From: Crocinitomicaceae bacterium
Lineage (GTDB): Bacteria; Bacteroidota; Bacteroidia; Flavobacteriales_D; Crocinitomicaceae
Assembly: GCA_002709305.1 (NCBI GenBank)
Contig: PAQM01000006.1
Location: 186,001-250,000, forward strand
DNA: 64,000 nt
Direction: 5' to 3'
The notes under the pieces were generated by a model. It was not told the origin of the DNA, ran no database searches, and saw nothing but the letters and a program-made list of their open reading frames with translations. The translations under genes were made by a program, and so were the position numbers. This document shows, piece by piece, positions 17,517 through 27,598 of the stretch. Every line of letters starts with the position of its first letter. The first letter of the stretch is position 1.

Positions 17517-18090
17517 TAAAAAAATTATACTCGCTTCAAAATCACCTAGAAGACAAGAACTGGTTAAAGAATTAAATTTTGAATTTGAAATTCGATCCAA
17601 TAAAGATGTTGAAGAAATTTATCCTGACTTATTAGACCCCTATAAGGTTCCAGAATATTTGGCAGCATTAAAATCTAGCCCAATCATTTCTTCACTCAGT
17701 GAAAACGAAATTTTATTAACCTCTGATACAATTGTACTTTTTCAAAACCAAATTCTTGGTAAGCCAAAATCTAAAGAAGAAGGAATAAAAATGTTAAAAA
17801 CACTATCAGGAAAAACTCATGAAGTTATAACTGGAGTACAGCTAAAAGATATAAATAAAACAATTTCATTTTCATCTATTACAAAAGTGTTTTTTAAACA
17901 TTTAACTGATGAAGAAATTTCCTTTTATATTGAAAAACACAACCCTCTTGACAAAGCAGGTTCATATGCCATTCAAGAATGGATTGGATACATAGGAGTA
18001 TCTAAAATCGAAGGATGTTATTACAACGTAATGGGACTTCCATTACATGATATCTATAAAAAATTAAAAAAACACTTCTACAAAGATTAA
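17509..18090 (+). CDS. maf: Maf-family nucleoside triphosphate pyrophosphatase
   Basis: The 193-residue protein starts with the Maf signature KKIILASKSPRRQELVKEL and contains LLTSDTIVLF, GKPKSKEEGIKMLKTLSGKTHEVITGV and DKAGSYAIQEWIG. Maf proteins hydrolyse non-canonical or specific NTPs (dTTP/UTP and modified bases) to monophosphate and pyrophosphate. Length is typical. The gene overlaps the UbiA gene by 8 nt and ends the queE run. Confidence 0.94.
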   Translation: MDNKKIILASKSPRRQELVKELNFEFEIRSNKDVEEIYPDLLDPYKVPEYLAALKSSPIISSLSENEILLTSDTIVLFQNQILGKPKSKEEGIKMLKTLSGKTHEVITGVQLKDINKTISFSSITKVFFKHLTDEEISFYIEKHNPLDKAGSYAIQEWIGYIGVSKIEGCYYNVMGLPLHDIYKKLKKHFYKD

Positions 18091-18184
18091 ATATTATAAT
18101 ATTCTAAGTTTAGTTAATTTTACCAACCAATCTAGTATTTAAATTATAGTTTAAAATAATATTGAATTGAACGATTAAATTTTA

Positions 18185-19657
18185 ATGAAAAAAAAATTCT
18201 TCACAAATCTAATTCTAGTATTAATATTAAATGTATTAGTTAAACCGTTTTATATTCTAGGTATTGATTCTGAAATATTAAGACAAGTTGAATCAAATAA
18301 TCCAGGAGAATATGGTGAATACTTTTCAATATTAGGATTCACTTTTATTTTAAACATCTTTCTAGACTTAGGAATTACAAATTACAATACTAGAAATATT
18401 GCAAGGAATAGCAACTCTATAAAAAAAGAAATTTCTGGAATAATATCATTAAGATTCCTATTATCATTGGGATATATTATATTGGTATTAATTAGCTCCT
18501 ATTTACTAGGTTACAGTCAAAATCAATTTAAACTCCTAATTTTTCTAATCATAAATCAAATCTTAGTAGCATTTATACTTTACTTTAGATCTAATTTATC
18601 AGGATTACTTTTATTCAAGGAAGATAGTATTATATCTATATTAGATAGATTTTTATTGATAATTATTTGTTCTATTTTACTGTGGGGAAAAATAACCACG
18701 AAACCTTTTCAAATTGAATGGTTTATTTGGGCCCAAACATTATCATACGCAACAACAGCTATAATAGCATGTTTTTTACTTTTAAAAAGAACCGGGAAAA
18801 TTAAATTAGAATTTAATTGGAATTTTTCAAAATCAATAATTAAGAAAAGTTTACCATACGCACTTTTAGTTCTTTTAATGACGATTTATTATAGATCAGA
18901 TAGTGTTATGCTAGAAAGAATGTTACCTAATGGTAATCGAGAAGCCGCAATATACGCTAGAGGATTCAGGTTTTTTGAGGCATTAAATATGGTTGGATAT
19001 TTATTTGCAGGACTTCTTCTTCCAATATTCTCAAAACTTTTAAAAGAGAAAAAAAATATATCCGATATACTTTATTTTTCATTAAAATTAATATTAAGTT
19101 ACTCAATAATAATGGGATTGGGAATATTTTTATATCGTGATAACATATTAATTTGGAGATTTGAAATTGATAATTTAGAACCCGAATACTATTATAAAGC
19201 ATCACAGACATTTGGACTATTAATTTTATGTTTTATTAGTTTCACATCAACCTATATTTTAGGGACACTACTGACTGCAAATGGCAATCTTAAAATTCTA
19301 AATTTATTAGCATTAAGTAGCGTTATAGTAAATTTAATATTGAATTTCATATTAATCCCTATTTTTGGTGCCGTCGGTGCAGCAATAGCAAGTTTAATCA
19401 CGCAATTAATAAATCTAATCGGTCAATTTATTATAACTTTTATAATTATTGATGTGAAAGTGAAATATATTGAATTTATAAGGATATTCCTTTTCTCTGT
19501 TCTTATCTTTACTCTTGGATATTTTTCACAGAAAACAAACTTTAATTGGTCTATTCAATTCTTGTTGATTTTATTAATAGGATTGATGATTGCATTCCTA
19601 TCTGGAATGATAAGTATAAAATCAATCATCTCCCTACTAAAAGAAAAAAATAAATAA
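18185..19657 (+). CDS. Polysaccharide/lipid-linked oligosaccharide flippase (Wzx/MATE-MOP superfamily)
   Basis: The 490-residue protein is almost wholly hydrophobic, with about 12-14 predicted helices. It has the MOP-superfamily features seen in O-antigen flippases: an early LGITNYNTRNIARN segment after helix 2 and a late NLILNFILIPIFGAVGAAIAS helix pair. Such proteins flip lipid-linked sugars across the inner membrane for surface polysaccharide assembly. No glycosyltransferase cluster surrounds it; wecB and a deacetylase-like gene lie about 8 kb away. It converges on argS with a 14-nt gap. Confidence 0.85.
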   Translation: MKKKFFTNLILVLILNVLVKPFYILGIDSEILRQVESNNPGEYGEYFSILGFTFILNIFLDLGITNYNTRNIARNSNSIKKEISGIISLRFLLSLGYIILVLISSYLLGYSQNQFKLLIFLIINQILVAFILYFRSNLSGLLLFKEDSIISILDRFLLIIICSILLWGKITTKPFQIEWFIWAQTLSYATTAIIACFLLLKRTGKIKLEFNWNFSKSIIKKSLPYALLVLLMTIYYRSDSVMLERMLPNGNREAAIYARGFRFFEALNMVGYLFAGLLLPIFSKLLKEKKNISDILYFSLKLILSYSIIMGLGIFLYRDNILIWRFEIDNLEPEYYYKASQTFGLLILCFISFTSTYILGTLLTANGNLKILNLLALSSVIVNLILNFILIPIFGAVGAAIASLITQLINLIGQFIITFIIIDVKVKYIEFIRIFLFSVLIFTLGYFSQKTNFNWSIQFLLILLIGLMIAFLSGMISIKSIISLLKEKNK

Positions 19658-19671
19658 TCTATTTTTTCATT

Positions 19672-21567
19672 TTACATTCTCTCAGGAACTTGAACACCAA
19701 GTAATCTCATAGCCAAATAGATTACCTTAGCAACATTCTTACTTAAAACCAAACGCATATTCTTTATTTCTAAATTTTTTTCAATTAAAATAGGAATTGC
19801 CTGGTAAAAGGAATTATATGACTTAACAAGCTCATATGTATAATTGGCTATTAATGCTGGTGAATAATTCTCTCCGGCTTCTTTTATTACTGAAGGAAAT
19901 TTCAACAATTGTTTTATAATCTCTTTTTCCTCAGACAAAATAGAAACATATTTTATTTGATCAAAATGATTTACTTTTCTCAACATAGATTTTATGCGTG
20001 CATGAGTATATTGTATAAATGGACCTGTGTTTCCATTTAATTCAATTGAATCCTCAGGATTAAACATCATTCTTTTCTTTGGATCCACTTTAAGTAAATA
20101 GTATTTTAATCCACCCATTCCTATCAAATGAAATAATTCATTTTTCTCATCGTCATTCATATCACCAATGTGCCCTCTTTCTTGAGTAATTTCTTTGGCA
20201 TTATTAATAACATCTTCTATTAATTCATCAGCGTCAACAATAGTTCCTTCACGAGATTTCATTTTACCAGTAGGCAAATCAACCATACCATATGATAAAT
20301 GAAAACATTTTTTAGCCCAAGTATATCCTAATTTTTCTAATATTAAAAACAACACCTTGAAGTGATAATCTTGTTCATTTCCAACAGTATAAACAATCCT
20401 ATCTAAATCTATATAGTCTCTATAACGATCAACAGCTGTTCCAACATCTTGAGTAACATATACAGCTGTTCCATCTGAACGTAAAACTAATTTTTGATCT
20501 AATCCATATTCTGACAAATCAATCCAAACAGATCCGTCATTTTTTTTGTAAAAAACACCGTTTTTAAGACCTTCAAATACTAAATCTTTACCCAATATAA
20601 ATGTATCCGATTCATAATATATCTTATCAAAATCAACACCCATTGATTTATATGTTATATCAAACCCTGCATACACCCATCCATTCATCTTACTCCAGAG
20701 CAAATAAACCTCCGGGTCTTTATTCTCCCACTTACGCAACATCTCCTTAGCTTCAAACATAAGAGAGCTATTACTTCTTGCCAAATCTTCAATCTTACTA
20801 TCAATTTTAGAAATAGATTTACCATCTTCCTTATTTATAGATTTAATTAATCTAGTATACTCTGTAATAATTTCCTTATTAAAGCCTTGAAAATCGCCAG
20901 ATTTCCATGAACTAATAATAGAGTCAATTTCTACATTAAGATGTTTTTCAAATTCAACATAATATTTTCCAACCAATTTATCACCTTTAACACCTGTATT
21001 TTCAGGGGTCTCTTTTTCCCCTTTTTCGTTTAAAGGAGAAAAATTATTCCAAGCAACCATGCTTTTACATATGTGGATTCCCCTATCGTTAACTATTTGA
21101 GTTTTAATGACTTTATATCCATTTGCCTTAAGTATCTCTGAAACCGAATACCCTAAGAAATTGTTCCGTAAATGACCTAGATGCAAAGGCTTATTAGTAT
21201 TAGGAGAAGAGTATTCAACCATAATAGTTGATTTTGAATCTTGATCAACATAACCATAACTTACATTGCGCTCAATTTCATTTAAACTATCAATCCAATA
21301 ATTTTCCGATAAAACAATATTTAAAAAACCACTAACCACATTAAAATCTCGAATGGATGAAATATTATTCTTAAGAAAATCACCTATTTTTTGACCAACT
21401 TCAATAGGTGAAGTTCTTAATAATTTTATTAAAGGAAAAAGAACTAAAGTTAAATCTCCTTGAAATTCTTTTTTTGTTTCTTGAAATTGTATTAAATCAT
21501 CCTGAATTTCAAGTCCAAAAATGGACTTAAAATTAACCACAATAATTTCTTTTATCTGCTTTTCCAT
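19672..21567 (-). CDS. argS: Arginyl-tRNA synthetase
   Basis: The 631-residue class I synthetase has an N-terminal additional domain and the HIGH-type motif in SSPNTNKPLHLGHLRNNFLG. The KMSK-equivalent region is GKMKSREGT, followed by a C-terminal anticodon-binding domain starting around NGPFIQYTHARIKSML. The KMSK region deviates from the consensus, as is common in ArgRS. It attaches arginine to tRNA-Arg in the cytoplasm. It sits 1 nt downstream of an arginase gene on the same strand, an unusual pairing of an arginine-using and an arginine-degrading enzyme. Confidence 0.95.
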   Translation of the reverse strand: MEKQIKEIIVVNFKSIFGLEIQDDLIQFQETKKEFQGDLTLVLFPLIKLLRTSPIEVGQKIGDFLKNNISSIRDFNVVSGFLNIVLSENYWIDSLNEIERNVSYGYVDQDSKSTIMVEYSSPNTNKPLHLGHLRNNFLGYSVSEILKANGYKVIKTQIVNDRGIHICKSMVAWNNFSPLNEKGEKETPENTGVKGDKLVGKYYVEFEKHLNVEIDSIISSWKSGDFQGFNKEIITEYTRLIKSINKEDGKSISKIDSKIEDLARSNSSLMFEAKEMLRKWENKDPEVYLLWSKMNGWVYAGFDITYKSMGVDFDKIYYESDTFILGKDLVFEGLKNGVFYKKNDGSVWIDLSEYGLDQKLVLRSDGTAVYVTQDVGTAVDRYRDYIDLDRIVYTVGNEQDYHFKVLFLILEKLGYTWAKKCFHLSYGMVDLPTGKMKSREGTIVDADELIEDVINNAKEITQERGHIGDMNDDEKNELFHLIGMGGLKYYLLKVDPKKRMMFNPEDSIELNGNTGPFIQYTHARIKSMLRKVNHFDQIKYVSILSEEKEIIKQLLKFPSVIKEAGENYSPALIANYTYELVKSYNSFYQAIPILIEKNLEIKNMRLVLSKNVAKVIYLAMRLLGVQVPERM

Positions 21568-21568
21568 A

Positions 21569-22525
21569 TTAATCTTCAGATAATTTTAATGTCGTTTGTT
21601 TTAATAAATCGAATGTAACCTCTGCCATTTTGTTTTTTTTGTTATCCAAACAAGGATTCACTTCAACAAACTCAATACAAACTACTTTTTCATTTTTTAC
21701 CAACCCAGACAAAATAAACTCTGCCTCCTCTACTCTTAACCCACCACTAACGGGAGTTCCGGTACCATATGAGACTTGTTCAGGATCCATTGAATCAACA
21801 TCAAACGATACATAAATCATATCACATTCATTCAATTGATTATTTATCTCATTTAAAATAAAATCAATCCCTTTTTCTCTGATATTAAAAACAGAATGGT
21901 TCTTAATATTTAAGCGATTGATTAATGCATCTTCTTGTTTCTCAGTATCACGAACACCAACAAAAACAAGATCTTCAGGTTTAATTTTCACCCCATCATA
22001 ACCAACAGATTTTAATTCATCCCAAACACATTTAGCTTTATCAGATAATGAGTTAATACTTTCTTCTTTATTATCTTCATTTAATGCTATTGCTAAAGGC
22101 ATTCCATGCATATTACCAGACGGAGTAGTATAAGGTGTATGCAAATCCGCATGAGCATCAATCCAAACAACACCTAATCTTTTATCTGGATTTGATGATT
22201 TTATACCCGCTATAGTTCCAGCAGCTGATCCATGATCAGCAGAAATTACTATTGGAAAGCCACCTTCCAAAACAATATCCCTAACCTTCCCCGAAACAGA
22301 TTCAATAACTTTAAAAAAGGTATCAATACGTTTGCAGTATGGATTAATAACCTCATGATCTAACATAAAATTGAATTCATCAACATAACTTATTGAATAC
22401 TTACTAAAATAATCATTAGATGATTTTCTTGCAGCAGCCATAATAGCTTCAGGACCTAAAGAAGATCCTCTTGTACCAGCAGTGATTTCAGATTTATTAA
22501 TTAATATAGAAATTTCTCGTTTCAT
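21569..22525 (-). CDS. Arginase family hydrolase
   Basis: The 318-residue protein carries the metal ligands of the ureohydrolase family: SADHGSAAGTIAG, WIDAHADLHTP, and SFDVDSMDPEQV, followed by GTGTPVSGGLRVEEA and CIEFVEVNPCLD. The N-terminal AGTRGSSLGPEAI pattern resembles arginase more than agmatinase or formimidoylglutamase. It would hydrolyse arginine to ornithine and urea with two manganese ions. A close homologue with a different substrate is possible. It directly precedes argS in the same direction. Confidence 0.88.
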   Translation of the reverse strand: MKREISILINKSEITAGTRGSSLGPEAIMAAARKSSNDYFSKYSISYVDEFNFMLDHEVINPYCKRIDTFFKVIESVSGKVRDIVLEGGFPIVISADHGSAAGTIAGIKSSNPDKRLGVVWIDAHADLHTPYTTPSGNMHGMPLAIALNEDNKEESINSLSDKAKCVWDELKSVGYDGVKIKPEDLVFVGVRDTEKQEDALINRLNIKNHSVFNIREKGIDFILNEINNQLNECDMIYVSFDVDSMDPEQVSYGTGTPVSGGLRVEEAEFILSGLVKNEKVVCIEFVEVNPCLDNKKNKMAEVTFDLLKQTTLKLSED

Positions 22526-22544
22526 AAAGTGATTTAATTATAAA

Positions 22545-22552
22545 CAAATATA
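22545..22552 (-). promoter_or_regulatory. Possible -7 element for the arginase-argS unit
   Basis: TATATTTG on the minus strand fits TAnnTTTG and ends 19 nt before the arginase start. TTG triplets lie 14 and 25 nt upstream, outside the usual 17-23 nt spacing, so the match is partial. Confidence 0.35.
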
Positions 22553-22650
22553 ATATGAAAAGACATCAATGAATAATCAAGACTATATTTTATCATTTTA
22601 GTTTATTTTAGTAAAAAATATTGACAAACAAACTTTATATTATTCATTCG

Positions 22651-23307
22651 ATGTATTATTCTAATTTTTTTCAAATAATAGTATTATCAACTACTCTTCT
22701 ATTATTGTCAAAAGCAAACATTAGTTTTTCTCAAACACAAAAGGCATTTACCGGCATGTTAGAATTTAGTATTATTGAAATAAATGCAACAAACAACACA
22801 GACACAAATAAAATGACAATCTATACAAATGATACCATTACAAGAATAGAAAATTTCACAAAAAAAATAGGTAAACAAGTTACTATAAGACATATTAAAA
22901 AAAACAAGTCATATCAATTGATAACGAATAGTAAAGGCAAATTTGCTATTCAAAACAATCACAATAAAAAAGATAGTATAAAAAAAGAAACACCTTATTC
23001 ATTCAAAAAAAAATTGTTTAAAAAAAATATAGCAGGAAAAAAAGCGAATCGCATATTAGTCTCTCACCCAAATTTTCAACAACCTGTTGAATTCTTATAT
23101 CTAAAAAAGGGATACAAAAACTACTTAAATATATTCCCAGAAATACCAGGTTTATTAGTCAAATACAGTATTATAAAACAAGATTGCATACTAAACTACG
23201 AACTAAGAAAAATTATTGAATATATACCAAACAAAAACCTATTTGGAATACCTTCTGATTTTCAAAAAGTATCAATTAAAAAATTCTTAGAACAAATAAC
23301 AAAATAA
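22651..23307 (+). CDS. Secreted hypothetical protein upstream of ftsK
   Basis: The ORF track starts at a TTG at 22621, but the ATG at 22651 (MYYSNFFQIIV...) is preferred. From there a normal signal peptide runs to about residue 31 (ANISFSQ). The remaining ~190 residues are Lys/Asn-rich with beta-strand character (AFTGMLEFSIIEINA, NKMTIYTNDTITRIENF). They end in a segment on deciding protein state (YELRKIIEYIPNKNLFGIPSDFQKV) that recalls DUF4412/GLPGLI-type secreted proteins. I do not recognise a defined family. Function unknown. Confidence 0.75.
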   Translation: MYYSNFFQIIVLSTTLLLLSKANISFSQTQKAFTGMLEFSIIEINATNNTDTNKMTIYTNDTITRIENFTKKIGKQVTIRHIKKNKSYQLITNSKGKFAIQNNHNKKDSIKKETPYSFKKKLFKKNIAGKKANRILVSHPNFQQPVEFLYLKKGYKNYLNIFPEIPGLLVKYSIIKQDCILNYELRKIIEYIPNKNLFGIPSDFQKVSIKKFLEQITK

Positions 23308-23396
23308 GTACTAACAAACTAATGTTTAAACTTCCAATATAATTTCATTCATACAGTCAACTTATCTATCTATCTTCGTTAGAATAGAGTAAAAAA

Positions 23397-25943
23397 ATGG
23401 AAGAGAACGAATTCATAGCTAAAGGAGGAAATATAGATAAGTCAAAAAAAAAGAAATCTAAAGCTAAAAAAAGGGAATTATTAACCTCACCGTTAAATTC
23501 ATTAAAAAATCGATTGAACACAAAAAAACTAAAATCTACTATAGGGATTTTATTAATCTTACTTTCATTCTACCTTCTTATTGCTAATTTCTCTTATATA
23601 TTCACATGGAAAATTGATCAAAATCATGTTTTAGACAAAAGTCTTTTCAAACTTCTATTTGATGGAAATGAGGAACCATTAGCAAACTGGTTTGGTAAAT
23701 TTGGCGCATGGAGCTCTCACCTACTTATTTATAGATGGTTTGGAATATCGTCTTTTATAATCCCGTTTATTATATTTATCATTGGTTTTAGAACATTATT
23801 TAATGTTAACATACTTCCCTTTTTAAAAACAATAACAGCAAGCACTCTATACTTAATATGGTTTAGTTTATTTTTGGGCTTCTTTTCAGAATCAATTAAT
23901 TTTCTTGGCGGGACATTTGGATATCAATTAAATGAATGGTTAAAATTAACACTTGGCAAATTTGGCTCATTAGTATTAATCCTGACCTTAGGATATTTAT
24001 TACTAATATTAATTTTTAATATTGGTTTTAAGAAAATATTATTTTTTATCAAAAATAAATTATCAAAAAATAATACTGAAAAACCATCAAAAACTCAACA
24101 AAACAAAGATTTTAATAATCCCGAAGAAATAAAAGAAAATAATTTTGAAGAAATAGACGATTCAGAAGAATCTGAAGAAGAAAAAAAAGCCAAAGATCAC
24201 ATAGAAGAATTTGATATTTCTACGACAACAGACAATTTAACTTTTAAAGACTCTGATGAAAATATATCATTCACATCAAATAATGAAAATAAAGAACCAG
24301 AATCAACTCCTCAAGAAAACCAAATTGTTGATTCTGAAAATGATAATTTCTCAATTGAAGTTGCTGAGGAATCTGAAGAAGACAAATCGCTATCTGAAGA
24401 TGAAGTAGACAAAAATCGCTCAGAGTATGGAGATTATGACCCAACTCTGGATTTATCCCAATATATCCTACCACCTATTGAATTACTAAAAGATTACGGA
24501 GGAAATACAGATACATCTGTAACAAAAAATGAACTTGAAGAAAATAAAAACAAAATTGTAACTACCCTACAAAATTATAAAATTGAAATCTCTAAAATTC
24601 GAGCAACAGTTGGACCTACAGTTACATTGTATGAAATAGTTCCTGCGCCTGGTGTTCGTATTTCAAAAATAAAAAATTTAGAAGATGATATAGCATTGAG
24701 TTTAGCTGCATTAGGAATTAGAATTATTGCTCCAATACCAGGTAAAGGAACTATTGGAATTGAAGTTCCTAATAGTAAACCTCAAATGGTAAGTATGAGG
24801 TCTTTAATAGCTTCAAAAAGATTTCAAGAATCAAATGCCGAACTACCAATAGTAATGGGAAAAACAATAACTAATGAAACATTCACATTTGATTTAGCAA
24901 AATTACCTCACCTACTAGTTGCAGGAGCTACAGGTCAAGGAAAATCTGTTGGGTTAAATGCTATAATAATCTCTCTTCTATACAAAAAACATCCCTCACA
25001 AATAAAATTTGTTCTTGTTGACCCTAAAAAAGTTGAGCTTACATTATATAACAGAATTGAAAGACACTTTTTAGCAAAACTTCCTGAAGAGGAAGATGCT
25101 ATAATAACTGATACTTCTAAAGTTGTATCAACATTAAATTCTCTTTGTATTGAAATGGACGAACGTTACGAACTATTAAAAAATGCTCACTGTAGAAATA
25201 TAATTGAATATAATGAAAAATTTGTAGCTCGAAAATTAAATCCTGAAAATAAACATCGTTTTTTACCATACATAGTTGTATTAATTGATGAGTTTGCTGA
25301 TTTAATAATGACAGCTGGTAAAGAAATAGAACAACCAATTGCACGTATAGCTCAATTAGCAAGAGCTATTGGAATTCATTTAATTGTTGCAACACAACGA
25401 CCTTCAGTAAACGTTATTACAGGAATGATTAAAGCTAATTTCCCAGCACGTATAGCTTTTAGAGTATTATCTAAAATAGATTCAAGAACAATTTTAGATA
25501 CATCTGGAGCGGACCAATTAATTGGCCGAGGTGATATGTTAATTACTACAGGTCAAGATATCATTCGTCTCCAATGTGGTTTTGTTGATACACCAGAAGT
25601 AGATGAAATATGTACATTCATTGGAGAGCAAAGAGGATATCCCGAAGCATTTATACTTCCAGAATATATAAATGAAGAAGCCAGTGGAAAAGGAGATATT
25701 GAAGATGACGATTTAGATGATTTGTTTGCAGATGCTGCACGTATTGTCATTATTCATCAACAAGGCTCTGCAAGTCTATTACAACGCAAACTAAAACTTG
25801 GCTATAATAGAGCCGGAAGAATTGTAGATCAATTAGAAGCGCATGGAATTATAGGTCCATTTAGAGGAAGCAAAGCTAGAGAAGTCCTATATGCTGATGA
25901 AATAAGATTAGAAGAATATCTATCTAGTAAAGGAATACTATAA
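23397..25943 (+). CDS. ftsK: DNA translocase FtsK/SpoIIIE
   Basis: The 848-residue protein has four to five N-terminal membrane helices (about 45-215) and an acidic, low-complexity linker (about 225-350, rich in Glu/Asp/Ser). The RecA-like motor follows, with Walker A GATGQGKSVG near residue 510 and Walker B YIVVLIDEFADLIM. The C-terminal gamma winged-helix domain (ADAARIVIIHQQGSASLLQRKLKLGYNRAGRI) reads KOPS sequences. It pumps DNA at the division septum to resolve chromosome termini. Domain content is complete. ORFs 24271-24474, 25117-25362 and 25553-25750 are antisense shadows. Confidence 0.96.
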   Translation: MEENEFIAKGGNIDKSKKKKSKAKKRELLTSPLNSLKNRLNTKKLKSTIGILLILLSFYLLIANFSYIFTWKIDQNHVLDKSLFKLLFDGNEEPLANWFGKFGAWSSHLLIYRWFGISSFIIPFIIFIIGFRTLFNVNILPFLKTITASTLYLIWFSLFLGFFSESINFLGGTFGYQLNEWLKLTLGKFGSLVLILTLGYLLLILIFNIGFKKILFFIKNKLSKNNTEKPSKTQQNKDFNNPEEIKENNFEEIDDSEESEEEKKAKDHIEEFDISTTTDNLTFKDSDENISFTSNNENKEPESTPQENQIVDSENDNFSIEVAEESEEDKSLSEDEVDKNRSEYGDYDPTLDLSQYILPPIELLKDYGGNTDTSVTKNELEENKNKIVTTLQNYKIEISKIRATVGPTVTLYEIVPAPGVRISKIKNLEDDIALSLAALGIRIIAPIPGKGTIGIEVPNSKPQMVSMRSLIASKRFQESNAELPIVMGKTITNETFTFDLAKLPHLLVAGATGQGKSVGLNAIIISLLYKKHPSQIKFVLVDPKKVELTLYNRIERHFLAKLPEEEDAIITDTSKVVSTLNSLCIEMDERYELLKNAHCRNIIEYNEKFVARKLNPENKHRFLPYIVVLIDEFADLIMTAGKEIEQPIARIAQLARAIGIHLIVATQRPSVNVITGMIKANFPARIAFRVLSKIDSRTILDTSGADQLIGRGDMLITTGQDIIRLQCGFVDTPEVDEICTFIGEQRGYPEAFILPEYINEEASGKGDIEDDDLDDLFADAARIVIIHQQGSASLLQRKLKLGYNRAGRIVDQLEAHGIIGPFRGSKAREVLYADEIRLEEYLSSKGIL

Positions 25944-25947
25944 TAAT

Positions 25948-26760
25948 TTAATCCGAAAACTTAGAAATAACCTCTTTAGTTACACCCGTATTAGAAAAAC
26001 CTCCATCATGAAAAAGATTTTGCATTGTAACATATCTAGTTAGATCAGAAAATAATGAAATACAATAATCAGCACAAGCTAAAGCCGGTGCATTACCAAG
26101 AGGAGACATTGCCTCAGAATAATTAATAAACTCATGAAAACCTTTAACTCCACTACCCGCTGTTGTTAATGTTGGAGACTGAGATATTGTATTTACACGA
26201 ACTTTTTTTGCCATACCATAATGGTAACCAAAACTTCTTGCTACTGATTCTAAATAAGATTTATTATCGGCCATATCATTGTAATCTGGAAATACTCTTT
26301 GCGCCGCTATATATGTCAAAGCAACAATAGAACCCCATTCATTTATAGCATCATGTTTCATAGCTGATTGCATGACTTTATGAAAGGATAATGCAGAAAC
26401 ATCTAGACCTTTCATAGTAAAGTCATAATTCTCATCCGTATAATCTCTTCCTTTACGAACATTAATTGACATTCCTATTGAGTGGAGGATAAAATCAAAC
26501 TTCCCACCAAGAACATCTAATGATTTAAGCATTAAATTATCTATATCTTCAAGATTTGTTGCGTCCGCAGGTATAACAGTGCTATTAGTCGACTCAGCCA
26601 ATTTATTAATCTCCCCCATTCTCATTGCAATAGGTGCATTTGTTAATACAAAATGAGCACCTTCTTCATAAGCTCTTTCTGCAACTTTCCATGCAATAGA
26701 TTGATCATTTAAAGCCCCAAAAATAATTCCTCTTTTTCCTTTAAGTATTTTATTTGACAT
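25948..26760 (-). CDS. fabI: Enoyl-[acyl-carrier-protein] reductase (NADH) FabI
   Basis: The 270-residue SDR protein has the FabI N-terminus GKRGIIFGALNDQSIAWKVAERAYEEGAHF. It also has HSIGMS, SIVALTYIAAQRVFPDYNDMADNK and VRVNTISQSPTLTTAGSGVKGF, placing the catalytic Tyr and Lys in the usual spacing. It performs the last reduction of the fatty acid elongation cycle. Length is normal. It is downstream of the MBL gene on the same strand with a 39-nt gap that contains a plausible promoter of its own. It converges on ftsK with 4 nt between stops. Confidence 0.95.
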   Translation of the reverse strand: MSNKILKGKRGIIFGALNDQSIAWKVAERAYEEGAHFVLTNAPIAMRMGEINKLAESTNSTVIPADATNLEDIDNLMLKSLDVLGGKFDFILHSIGMSINVRKGRDYTDENYDFTMKGLDVSALSFHKVMQSAMKHDAINEWGSIVALTYIAAQRVFPDYNDMADNKSYLESVARSFGYHYGMAKKVRVNTISQSPTLTTAGSGVKGFHEFINYSEAMSPLGNAPALACADYCISLFSDLTRYVTMQNLFHDGGFSNTGVTKEVISKFSD

Positions 26761-26781
26761 AATTATCTAGTTTATATAATT

Positions 26782-26810
26782 CAAATTTAAAATAAAAAAT
26801 TAAAAATCAA
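26782..26810 (-). promoter_or_regulatory. Candidate Bacteroidota promoter for fabI
   Basis: On the minus strand a TTG is followed after 18 nt by TAAATTTG, which fits TTG-N17-23-TAnnTTTG in full. It overlaps the last codons of the upstream MBL gene and ends 21 nt before the fabI ATG, so fabI can probably be transcribed separately from the wecB run. Confidence 0.5.
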
Positions 26811-27573
26811 GTTCAAATGAAAAACCATCATAAACAACAAAAACATTCTCAGGAAGCATATCACTAATTTCACTATGAGTTCCAAATAAATGAGAAATAT
26901 GAGTAATATAAGCTATTTCAGGGTTTATATCTTCTATAAAAGATAAAGCTTCTCGTAAATTAAAATGAGAAATGTGATCATTCTTGTGAAGAGCATTAAT
27001 TATTAAAACTTTAGTACCTCTAACCTTCAATCTTTCTTCTATAGATACAGTTTTAGCATCTGTTATATAAGTAAAATCTCCTATACGAAAACCTAAAACA
27101 GGTAAACGATAGTGCATAACCTCTATAGGAATTATATTTAATCCACCATCCAAATCTATACTTGACTCTTTTGAAATTATATTTACATTGATTGATGGAA
27201 TACCAGGATATCTATTTTTAGAAAAAATGTACTCATATTCTCTTCTTAAAGCTTCTTCTACACGCAAAGTACAATAAACATCTATATCCTTTTTTTGTAT
27301 AAAATTAAACGCTCTAACATCATCTAAACCAGAAAAATGATCTTTATGTTCATGTGTAAAAAGCACCCCTGATAATTTTTTGACTTTTGCACGTAACATT
27401 TGCTGTCTAAAATCAGGACCTGTATCAATCACATAATTATTACCATTATGAGAAATTAATATTGAACAACGCAAACGATTGTCTTTATAATCATTAGATG
27501 AACATACTTTACAATCACAACCAATAACAGGAACACCCTGAGATGTGCCAGAACCTAAAATTGTAATTTTCAT
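26800..27573 (-). CDS. MBL-fold metallo-hydrolase (PhnP-like)
   Basis: The 257-residue protein starts GSGTSQGVPVIGCDCKVCSSND, whose cysteines form the extra zinc site seen in PhnP-type hydrolases. It then has the metallo-beta-lactamase motif THEHKDHFSGLDD and later His residues in ALHKNDHISHFNLREA and ITHISHLFGTH. PhnP cleaves cyclic phosphodiesters. Bacteroidota members of this group are of unproven substrate and are often annotated as phosphoribosyl 1,2-cyclic phosphate phosphodiesterase-like. It lies 25 nt downstream of the deacetylase-like gene. Confidence 0.88.
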   Translation of the reverse strand: MKITILGSGTSQGVPVIGCDCKVCSSNDYKDNRLRCSILISHNGNNYVIDTGPDFRQQMLRAKVKKLSGVLFTHEHKDHFSGLDDVRAFNFIQKKDIDVYCTLRVEEALRREYEYIFSKNRYPGIPSINVNIISKESSIDLDGGLNIIPIEVMHYRLPVLGFRIGDFTYITDAKTVSIEERLKVRGTKVLIINALHKNDHISHFNLREALSFIEDINPEIAYITHISHLFGTHSEISDMLPENVFVVYDGFSFELDF

Positions 27574-27598
27574 ATTTTAATCATTAATATAAATTGAA

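Noticed and set aside
18091-18104. AATATTATAATATT palindrome after maf
   Set aside because: The 14-nt palindrome is all A/T, expected by chance in such sequence, and has no T-run in a useful place.
22621-22650. TTGACA at 22621 as a -35 box, or TTG there as start codon
   Set aside because: Bacteroidota promoters do not use TTGACA, and the ATG at 22651 gives a normal signal peptide. The TTG only lengthens the frame.
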